This document shows, piece by piece, positions 17,355 through 24,157 of a stretch of DNA of 64,000 nucleotides. A model generated the notes under the pieces. That model worked only from the letters and a program-made list of their open reading frames with translations. It was not told the DNA's origin and searched no databases. How positions within the stretch are numbered: position 1 is the first letter of the stretch; each line of letters starts with the position of its first letter. Both the position numbers and the translations under genes were made by a program. This DNA is from Mycobacterium sp. ST-F2 (GTDB lineage Bacteria; Actinomycetota; Actinomycetes; Mycobacteriales; Mycobacteriaceae): assembly GCF_001905655.1 (NCBI RefSeq), contig NZ_JMHT01000061.1:36205-100204 (forward strand), given 5' to 3'.

Positions 17355-17390
17355 TGTAGCGATCACTACATTACCGTAGCGATCACTACA
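17355..17390. promoter_or_regulatory. Tandem TetR operator
   Basis: Two 16-base copies, TGTAGCGATCACTACA at 17355-17370 and CGTAGCGATCACTACA at 17375-17390, differ only at the first base. Each is a near-palindrome (TGTAG...CTACA). Their spacing is 20 bases, about two helical turns, which suits side-by-side TetR dimers. They lie between the start of tetR and the start of the divergent monooxygenase gene. Confidence 0.8.
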
Positions 17391-17408
17391 GAACAAGCGG
17401 AGGCCCTA

Positions 17409-18923
17409 ATGAGTAGTGAAGACACCTACGACGTCGCCGTCATCGGGTACGGACCCACCGGCGCCACGGCAGCCAACCTGTTGGGCCAACTGGGCCTCAA
17501 GGTGCTGGTGGTCGAGCGCGACCCGGATATCTACAGCCGGGCCCGGGCGATCTCCACCGACGAGGAAGTGCTGCGGGTCTGGCAGGCGGTGGGCCTGGCC
17601 GAACGGCTGCAGCGCGACATGCTGCCCGGCCGCCCGGTCGCCTTTGTCGACGCCGATGGCCGTCCGTTCATCGAAACGGTGATCTACGGGCGCGGGTGCG
17701 GGCATCCGTCGCAGCAGTTCCTGTACCAGCCCGCGGTCGACTCGGTGCTCCGTGAAGGCGTGGCCAGGTTCGCCAACGTCGAGGTCCTCCTGGAGCACGA
17801 ATGCCTGCGGGTGACCAACCGGACCGACGACGTCGAACTGCTCCTCGCCGACCTGCGCGCCGACACGTTCAAGCGGGTGACGGCCCGCTACGTCATCGCC
17901 TCGGACGGTGGCTCGTCGGCGACGCGTGGCGTGCTCGGCGTCGGGTACAGCGGACGCACCTACGCTGAGCGTTGGGTCGTCATCGACACCAAGGTGATCA
18001 AGGAGTGGGATGCCCACGACCGCTTGCGGTTTCACTGCAATCCCGCACGGCCGACGGTCGACTGCCCGACCCCGCTGGGACATCATCGATGGGAGTATCC
18101 CGCCCGGGCGGGGGAGGACGAGACATACCTCACCAGCCATGACGCCGTCTGGAACGTGCTGCGGGAGCAGGGCGTCACACCCGAGCATGTGGAAGTGCTG
18201 CGCGCCGTCGTCTACAGCCACCATGTGCGGGTAGCGGACCGCTGGCGGGTCGGCCGGGTGTTCCTGGCCGGTGATGCCGCGCACGCCATGCCGCCGTGGA
18301 TCGGCCAGGGCATGTCTGCAGGCGTACGCGATGCGGCCAATCTGTGCTGGAAGCTGGCCGCGGTCCTACGCGGTCAGGCTCCGGACTCGTTGCTGGATTC
18401 CTATGCCGCAGAACGCAAACCGCACGTCACCGAAGTCACCCGCCGCGCGGTGCTGGTCGGGCGGATCATCACCGAGCGGCGGCCCTGGCTGGCCGCCATC
18501 CGCAACCATGTCGTGCGGGCGGTGACCCGGATCCCCGGCGCCAACGCCGTGGGCCAGAAGTTCTGGTGGATTCCCGACGCCCACTACGACGACGGCTTCT
18601 TCGCCGCGGCGCATCCCGCGGTGGGCTGGCAGATTCCGCAACCCACGGTGGATGGCACGCCCCTTGACGAACTGCTCGGTGGGCGCTGGACGGTGCTGCA
18701 TACCGGCGCGGTGCCGGCCGGGGCGGCGGCCTGGACAGCGGCCGGCGCGTCGATCCTGCAGATCACCGAACCGAGCCTGGTGCGGTGGCTCGGTGACCGC
18801 AAGGCCGACGCGGTGGTGATCCGGCCGGACGGATTCATCTACGCCGCAACGTCATCCGGACAACCACTCCCGGCCCCGCCGGCCGGGCTGAACCTCACCA
18901 CCCTGACAGGAGCATCCGCATGA
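17409..18923 (+). CDS. FAD-dependent aromatic monooxygenase (MhpA-like)
   Basis: A 504-residue class A flavoprotein monooxygenase that hydroxylates phenolic or aromatic acid substrates using NAD(P)H and oxygen. Visible: the Rossmann motif VIGYGPTGATAANLLG at residues 11-26, the VVERDPD acidic strand end, the ASDGG block (DG motif) and the FAD ribityl motif VFLAGDAAHAMPPWIGQGMSAG. The C-terminus is thioredoxin-like, as in MhpA. ATG 17409 follows GCGGAGG. It ends in an ATGA overlap with the hydrolase. It is the first gene of a catabolic operon under the tandem TetR operator. Confidence 0.9.
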   Translation: MSSEDTYDVAVIGYGPTGATAANLLGQLGLKVLVVERDPDIYSRARAISTDEEVLRVWQAVGLAERLQRDMLPGRPVAFVDADGRPFIETVIYGRGCGHPSQQFLYQPAVDSVLREGVARFANVEVLLEHECLRVTNRTDDVELLLADLRADTFKRVTARYVIASDGGSSATRGVLGVGYSGRTYAERWVVIDTKVIKEWDAHDRLRFHCNPARPTVDCPTPLGHHRWEYPARAGEDETYLTSHDAVWNVLREQGVTPEHVEVLRAVVYSHHVRVADRWRVGRVFLAGDAAHAMPPWIGQGMSAGVRDAANLCWKLAAVLRGQAPDSLLDSYAAERKPHVTEVTRRAVLVGRIITERRPWLAAIRNHVVRAVTRIPGANAVGQKFWWIPDAHYDDGFFAAAHPAVGWQIPQPTVDGTPLDELLGGRWTVLHTGAVPAGAAAWTAAGASILQITEPSLVRWLGDRKADAVVIRPDGFIYAATSSGQPLPAPPAGLNLTTLTGASA

Positions 18924-19789
18924 CCACCACCCTCACCGAACACACCGTCACCGTCGGCGGCCGGAAGATCTTTGTCGCCGAGGCGGGTTCGGGCCCCGCG
19001 GTGGTGCTGCTGCACGGCGGCGGCCCGGGTGCCTCCGGCGTCACCAACTACTCGCGCAACATCGACGCCCTCGCCAAGCGCTACCGCGTCCTCGTTCCCG
19101 ACATGCCGGGATACGGGCGCTCGTCGAAGAGCATCGACAAGTCCGATCCTTTCGGCTCTCTGGCCGACGCGATGCGAGGGATGCTTGACGAATTGAGCAT
19201 CAGCACAGCACATCTGATCGGCAACTCGTACGGCGGCGCCGCGGCGCTGCGGCTGGCGCTGGACACCCCGGGCCGCGTCGGCAAGCTGGTGCTGATGGGC
19301 CCCGGCGGTATCGGCACCACGCGCGGGTTGCCGACGGATGGCCTGAACAGCCTGCTGGCGTACTACGGCGGCTCGGGACCCAGCCGCGAGAAGCTGGCCA
19401 CGTTCATCCGCAATTACCTGGTCTACGAAGGTGATTCGGTGCCCGACGAGCTGATCGACCTGCGCTACGCGGCATCGATCGACCCGGAGGTGGTGGCCAA
19501 CCCGCCGCTGAGTCGGCCGTCGGGACCGTTCGCGCTGCGGACGCTGTGGCGTATGGACCTGACGCGCGACTCACGGCTGGCATCGCTGCAGACGCCAACC
19601 TTGATCCTGTGGGGACGCGACGACAAGGTGAACCGGCCGTCGGGCGGACCCATGCTGCAGAACATCATGCCCAACGCCGAACTGGTCATGACCAGCCGCA
19701 CCGGGCACTGGATGCAGTGGGAGCGTGCCGATCTGTTCAATCAACTCGTCGACGAATTCCTCTCGGAAAGCACGGTATTCCGGCCATGA
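18920..19789 (+). CDS. Meta-cleavage product hydrolase (C-C hydrolase)
   Basis: A 289-residue alpha/beta hydrolase of the HsaD/BphD/MhpC group. It splits the 2-hydroxy-6-oxodienoate made by the next gene's dioxygenase. The oxyanion motif HGGGPGASG (residues 32-40), nucleophile Ser103 in GNSYGG, Asp235 in WGRDDKVN and His263 in TGHWMQWE form the triad. The start overlaps the previous stop (ATGA) with AGGAG upstream, and the stop overlaps the next gene's start in the same way. Confidence 0.92.
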   Translation: MTTTLTEHTVTVGGRKIFVAEAGSGPAVVLLHGGGPGASGVTNYSRNIDALAKRYRVLVPDMPGYGRSSKSIDKSDPFGSLADAMRGMLDELSISTAHLIGNSYGGAAALRLALDTPGRVGKLVLMGPGGIGTTRGLPTDGLNSLLAYYGGSGPSREKLATFIRNYLVYEGDSVPDELIDLRYAASIDPEVVANPPLSRPSGPFALRTLWRMDLTRDSRLASLQTPTLILWGRDDKVNRPSGGPMLQNIMPNAELVMTSRTGHWMQWERADLFNQLVDEFLSESTVFRP

Positions 19790-20769
19790 GTATCTTCGGC
19801 AATGTCTCGCTCGGTTATCTGGTGGTCGAAACGGAACGGTTCGCCGACTGGCGACGGTTCGGCCGCGACGCGATCGGCATGCACCTCGACGACCTCGACA
19901 CCGACGCCCTCCGCTTCCGGCTCGACGAACAGGAATGCCGGTTCCTTCTGCGGCGCGGGCCGGCCGAGGATGTCACCACGCTGGGCTGGCAGATCGACGA
20001 CCACGAAACCTTCGACGAGGTCCTCGGCCGGGTGCACCGGTGCGGCGTGCCTGTCACCATCGGCACCGACGAGGAGGCCGCGCTGCGCGGCGTCGAGCGC
20101 CTGGTACGGATCCCCGGTCCCAACGGGCTGGCACAGGAGCTGTACACCCGTGCGCACATCGATGGACAATTGTCCGTGGCCGGAAAGGGTTTCGTCACCG
20201 GGGAGTTCGGGCTCGGACACGTCGCTGTCACCAGCACCAAGCCGCATCAGGTGCGCGGCTACTACAACACGCTGCTCGACGCCCGGCTCAGCGACTTCAT
20301 CGACGAAACCATGAGCGGCGTCAAGGTCAAGATCCGGTTCCTGCGCGTCAACCGGCGTCACCACTCCGTGGCCATCGCTGCGGTGAATCGGTTGCCCATC
20401 AACCCGATTCGGACCCGCGTGCAACACCTCAACATTCAGGTCGCCGAGCTGGACGACCTGACGGACAGCTACCAGCGCGTGCGGGCACTGGGGTTCGACA
20501 TGGCCCTGGGCGTCGGTCAGCACACCAACGACCGCGAGCTGTCGTACTACGCCGTCACGCCGTCCGGTTTCGAATGGGAAGTGGGATGGAACCCGCTGGT
20601 GGTCGACGAAGCGACCTGGAAGCCGACCACTCACCAGGGCATCAGCATCTGGGGCCACGAGATGCAATCCAGCGTCGACAGGCTCGAGCAGTTCACGACC
20701 GCAGTCAGGTCATTGCTGCACCGCGAAGACACCGTCCCCGCGCTCGCCGGGGCGGGAATCCCAGACTAG
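19786..20769 (+). CDS. Type I extradiol dioxygenase
   Basis: A 327-residue two-domain VOC-fold enzyme (HsaC/BphC type) that cleaves catechol-like rings next to the hydroxyls. The C-terminal iron ligands are His145 (LGHVAVTS), His214 (VQHLNIQV) and Glu265 (GFEWEVGW), with catalytic His192/193 in RRHHSVA and a Tyr in SYYAV. The N-terminal VOC domain (1-130) lacks metal ligands, as in the family. ATG 19786 overlaps the hydrolase stop. With the hydrolase and monooxygenase it makes a three-step ring-opening unit. Confidence 0.93.
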   Translation: MSIFGNVSLGYLVVETERFADWRRFGRDAIGMHLDDLDTDALRFRLDEQECRFLLRRGPAEDVTTLGWQIDDHETFDEVLGRVHRCGVPVTIGTDEEAALRGVERLVRIPGPNGLAQELYTRAHIDGQLSVAGKGFVTGEFGLGHVAVTSTKPHQVRGYYNTLLDARLSDFIDETMSGVKVKIRFLRVNRRHHSVAIAAVNRLPINPIRTRVQHLNIQVAELDDLTDSYQRVRALGFDMALGVGQHTNDRELSYYAVTPSGFEWEVGWNPLVVDEATWKPTTHQGISIWGHEMQSSVDRLEQFTTAVRSLLHREDTVPALAGAGIPD

Positions 20770-20776
20770 TCCCGCG

Positions 20777-20823
20777 ATTTGTGCACGAAAGTCCGCGGTA
20801 TGCGCGGAATATCGTGCACGAAT
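20777..20823. repeat. 47-bp nested palindrome
   Basis: Outer arms ATTTGTGCACGA (20777-20788) and TCGTGCACGAAT (20812-20823) are inverted repeats with one mismatch; inner arms TCCGCG (20792-20797) and CGCGGA (20803-20808) are perfect. Both pairs share the centre at 20800. Each outer arm contains the palindrome GTGCAC. It sits between the dioxygenase and amidohydrolase genes and could be an operator, an RNA hairpin or a mobile repeat. Confidence 0.6.
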
Positions 20824-20842
20824 CACCGGAGGAGGAAGCATC

Positions 20843-21871
20843 ATGAACCGAATTGACACACACCACCACATGGTTCCGCCGGTATACCGAAAGGTGTTGG
20901 ACAAGGCCGGCATCGGCGATGCCGGCGGCCGGGCAATGCCGGACTGGACTCCCGAAGCATCCCTGGACGCGATGGCTCGCCTCGGCGTCGCCACGGCGAT
21001 CCTGTCGGTGTCCGCGCCGGGCACGACGATGCTGCAGGCCGCGGCTGACGCGGCAGCGTTGGCCCGTGACGTGAACGACTACAGCGCCGAACTGGTTGCC
21101 GCCCAACCGGATCGGTTCGGGTTCTTCGCCACACTGCCGATGCCGCATCTGGACGCCTCCGTCGCCGAGGCGGTGCGCGCACTCGACGAACTGGGGGCCG
21201 ACGGAGTGTTCCTGCTCGCCAACAGTGCGGGGACCTATGTCGCCGCGCAGGGCCAGGACGCGTTGTTCGCGGAGCTCGACAAGCGTTCAGCGGTGGTGTT
21301 CATCCACCCCGCCGAGCTGCCCGGCCCCACGATCGACGGCGTGCTGCCGTTCGCCGCCGACTTCCTGTTGGACACCAGCCGGGCGGCATATCTGCTGGTG
21401 CGCAACGGTATTCGACGCCGCTACCCGAACATCCGGTTCATCCTGAGCCATGCCGGCGGCTTCGTCCCGTATGCGTCCTACCGGATGGCCATGGGTATCA
21501 CGAGTGATGTCGGCGGCAGCCCGGCCGATCATCTCGACGACTTCGCGAGCTTCTACTTCGACACCGCGCTGTCGTCCACAGCGGCCGCGCTGCCGTCGCT
21601 GCTGGCCTTCGCCAAACCGGGGCACGTGACGTTCGGCTCGGACTTCCCGTTCGCGCCGGTCGAGGTGAGCCAGCTGTACGCGGCCGGGCTGGAGACGTAC
21701 GGGGGATTGGACGACGCCGGGCGCCGCGAGATCGACCGCACCAACGCGCTGGCGCTGTTCCCACGGCTGGGCAGTGCCCCGCTGCCGGCAGCGCCGTCGC
21801 TGCTGGCAGAAGTTAGGCATACCGCCAGCCGGACGGTGATGCGGGGCGTGACGCGGTTGCTGACGAGTTAA
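20843..21871 (+). CDS. Amidohydrolase (ACMSD-like family 2)
   Basis: A 342-residue TIM-barrel metal enzyme of the amidohydrolase-2 (ACMSD/gamma-resorcylate decarboxylase) group. The first metal motif appears as IDTHHHM at residues 4-10, a central His as FIHPAEL, LSHAGGF follows, and the metal Asp lies in FGSDFPFAP. The family does decarboxylation or hydrolysis of aromatic or semialdehyde acids. A strong GGAGGAGG precedes ATG 20843. It is downstream of the extradiol dioxygenase, in the same direction but after the 47-bp palindrome, so it may have its own control. Confidence 0.88.
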   Translation: MNRIDTHHHMVPPVYRKVLDKAGIGDAGGRAMPDWTPEASLDAMARLGVATAILSVSAPGTTMLQAAADAAALARDVNDYSAELVAAQPDRFGFFATLPMPHLDASVAEAVRALDELGADGVFLLANSAGTYVAAQGQDALFAELDKRSAVVFIHPAELPGPTIDGVLPFAADFLLDTSRAAYLLVRNGIRRRYPNIRFILSHAGGFVPYASYRMAMGITSDVGGSPADHLDDFASFYFDTALSSTAAALPSLLAFAKPGHVTFGSDFPFAPVEVSQLYAAGLETYGGLDDAGRREIDRTNALALFPRLGSAPLPAAPSLLAEVRHTASRTVMRGVTRLLTS

Positions 21872-21885
21872 GGGGCTGATACGCC

Positions 21886-21940
21886 GAGATTGACGCAATG
21901 GCCGGGTATGCGCGCCTTCAGCGACCACTTTGTCAATCTC
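21886..21940. terminator. Inverted repeat between convergent genes
   Basis: Perfect 9-base arms GAGATTGAC (21886-21894) and GTCAATCTC (21932-21940) are separated by a 37-base GC-rich loop. The repeat lies between the convergent amidohydrolase and acyl-CoA dehydrogenase genes. A bidirectional terminator is plausible, but there is no T-run and the long loop is unusual. Confidence 0.35.
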
Positions 21941-21953
21941 AAGGGGATGGGGC

Positions 21954-23255
21954 CTAGAGGCTCCCCACTTCGAGCTCCAGGTACTCGGCGTACTTCGCCT
22001 GTGCCGCTTCGCGTTTGCCGGGCAGCCACTCCGTCGGCCACAGCTTGTCGGTGCCCGTGTAGTCCCGCAGCACCTGCTTGGCCACCGTGACCTTGTGCAC
22101 CTCGGTCGGTCCGTCGGCCAGTCCCATCACGGCGGCGCCGGCGACCATGCCCAGGAACGGCACTTCATTGGTGACCCCGAGTGCACCGTGCACTTGCATT
22201 GCGCGCCAAGCGATGTCGTGCAGCACCGTCGGCATGACGACCTTGACCGCCGCGATGTCCTTGCGGACCTTCTTGTAGTCGTTGTACTTGTCGATCTTCC
22301 ACGCGGTGTGCAGCACCAGCAGCCGGAACTGCTGCAGCTGCGCCCACGAGTCGGCGATGAAGCCCTGCACGGCCTGCTTGTCGGCCAGCAGGCTGCCGGC
22401 GGTGTGCCGGGACAGCGCCCGCTCGCACATCATGTCCAGCGCCTTCTGCGCGAGCCCGATGGTGCGCATCGCGTGGTGGATCCGGCCGCCGCCCAGGCGC
22501 GTCTGCGCGATTACGAACGCCTGGCCCTCGCCGCCGAGCACGGCCGAATTCGGTACGCGCACATTGTCGTAATGGATGAGGGCGTGCGAGCCGTGGCCGT
22601 CGGATTCTCCGTAGATCGCCGAGTTGCGGATGATGTTGACGCCCGGCGTGTTGGTTGGCACGAGGAACATCGACATGCCCTGGTACGGGCTGACGTCGGG
22701 GTTGGTCACCACCATGACGATGAGGAACGTGGACGTCGACGCGTTGGACGAGAAGAACTTGTAGCCGTTGATCACCCAGTCGTCGCCGTCGCGCACGGCC
22801 GACGTCGTGAACTGTGTCGGGTCGGCGCCGCCCTGCGGCTCCGTCATCGAGTAGCAGGAGAAGACTTCGCCGTCGAGCAGCGGACGCAGGTACTGCTCCT
22901 TCTGCTCCGGGGTGCCGTAGTGCGCGATGATCTCGGCATTGCCGGTGTCCGGGGCCTGACAACCGAAGATGATGGGCGCCCACTGCGAGCGGCCCAGGAT
23001 CTCGTTGAGCAGCGCCAGTTTCAGCTGCCCGTAGCCCTGGCCGCCGAGTTCCGGGCCAAGGTGTGTGGCCCACAAGCCTTTTCGGCGCACCTGGTCCTTG
23101 AGGGGGTCGACGACGCGGCGCTGGGTCTCGTCGAGTGCGGTGTATTGCAGGTGCGGCCAGATCAGGTCGAGCGGTTCGACCTCCTCGCGTACGAAGGCGT
23201 CGGCCCAGTCGAGGAGTTCCTGGAACTCCGGATCGGTTTCGAAATCCCAAGCCAT
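21954..23255 (-). CDS. Acyl-CoA dehydrogenase (FadE-type)
   Basis: A 433-residue flavoprotein that introduces a double bond into acyl-CoA. The core has the CYSMTEPQGGADPTQF FAD/substrate block, DDWVINGYKFFSSNAS, RLGGGRIHHAMRTIG and QVHGALGVTNEVP near the FAD. Length and order fit the ACAD10/11-like bacterial FadE group, in which the catalytic base is often Asp rather than Glu. ATG 23255 is preceded by GGAGG. It probably acts on the side chain or ring-derived acyl-CoA handled by the neighbouring thiolase and CoA-transferase. Confidence 0.92.
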   Translation of the reverse strand: MAWDFETDPEFQELLDWADAFVREEVEPLDLIWPHLQYTALDETQRRVVDPLKDQVRRKGLWATHLGPELGGQGYGQLKLALLNEILGRSQWAPIIFGCQAPDTGNAEIIAHYGTPEQKEQYLRPLLDGEVFSCYSMTEPQGGADPTQFTTSAVRDGDDWVINGYKFFSSNASTSTFLIVMVVTNPDVSPYQGMSMFLVPTNTPGVNIIRNSAIYGESDGHGSHALIHYDNVRVPNSAVLGGEGQAFVIAQTRLGGGRIHHAMRTIGLAQKALDMMCERALSRHTAGSLLADKQAVQGFIADSWAQLQQFRLLVLHTAWKIDKYNDYKKVRKDIAAVKVVMPTVLHDIAWRAMQVHGALGVTNEVPFLGMVAGAAVMGLADGPTEVHKVTVAKQVLRDYTGTDKLWPTEWLPGKREAAQAKYAEYLELEVGSL

Positions 23256-23344
23256 GCGGCCTCCTTCAGTTCAGCCCCGGCGGGACAGGACACCCGTCTG
23301 TCGTTTGTAACGCACCAGCGGCGGTTTGGGAATGCCTAGCGGGG

Positions 23345-23962
23345 CTAAGCGACCGCCAGCGAGTAGGTGTTGCCGAGGTTGTCCTGCGTGACATGGGCGG
23401 CTTCGGCAGTGGTGTCGATGCTGAGGGTGCTGTTGAGGACAGACGTGCGGTACCTCCAGCCTTCGGGTAGCTGCAACCGGGGACCGAGGTCTGGGAGGTC
23501 CGCCAGCGACAATGCGTGATCGACGGTCTGACTCCACGACTGCATGACCCAGCGCTGCCCGTCCGGATCGTTCAGCTCGAAGACCGGCCGCCCGGCGCCG
23601 AACAGGAACACCGTGCGTCGGCTGACCCTGTTCACGCTGTAGGGCGCGGGGTTCATCGACGACAGTTCCACCGTCGCCTGCTGCAGCATCTCGATACCAC
23701 CGAACGTCTTCGTCTCGCCGACGTCCTCGCGGGCCTTCACGATCTCGCTCATCAACCAGTAACGCGGACCGTTCAGCAAGACGGCCGCGACGCCGTTCTC
23801 GGCGGCGAGGGCCTGGGGGTTGAGCGCGGCCCAGGCATCCTGCGGGCAGTCGTTCAACGGGAAGGTGTTGAACACCGCGACCTGCGGCCCCGAGGGGGTC
23901 TGGGAAACCAGCAGCACCTCGCCGTAGCGCTTTCCGAACGTGTCGGTCGGAGAATTTTCCAC
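23345..23962 (-). CDS. Conserved hypothetical protein divergent from mmpL
   Basis: A 205-residue soluble protein from GTG 23962 (VENSPTDTFGKRYGE). It has no signal peptide or motif I recognise; it contains NGPRYWLMSEI, FGGIEMLQQATVELS and WVMQSWSQTVD blocks that look conserved and rich in aromatic residues. Upstream the frame stays open but is the mirror of the mmpL gene. The GTG start has a weak ribosome site, so the start is uncertain. A mycobacterial family of unknown function is likely. Confidence 0.68.
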   Translation of the reverse strand: MENSPTDTFGKRYGEVLLVSQTPSGPQVAVFNTFPLNDCPQDAWAALNPQALAAENGVAAVLLNGPRYWLMSEIVKAREDVGETKTFGGIEMLQQATVELSSMNPAPYSVNRVSRRTVFLFGAGRPVFELNDPDGQRWVMQSWSQTVDHALSLADLPDLGPRLQLPEGWRYRTSVLNSTLSIDTTAEAAHVTQDNLGNTYSLAVA

Positions 23963-24157
23963 AGCGTCAACGCTACGGCCGAAATCGGGCGAAAAGACCC
24001 CGATTCGTCCCAACTCATGGGAGGTAGAGCCACCTTTTGCGCCGCCGCGCTGGATAAAAGTTTGGCCAGCTAGGTATATTTCGCGCGACAGTGATTGTGT
24101 AACGCCGACGAGCTCCATTTCCATGGACCTGCCGGTCCTGATGGAAGGGTGACGCCG

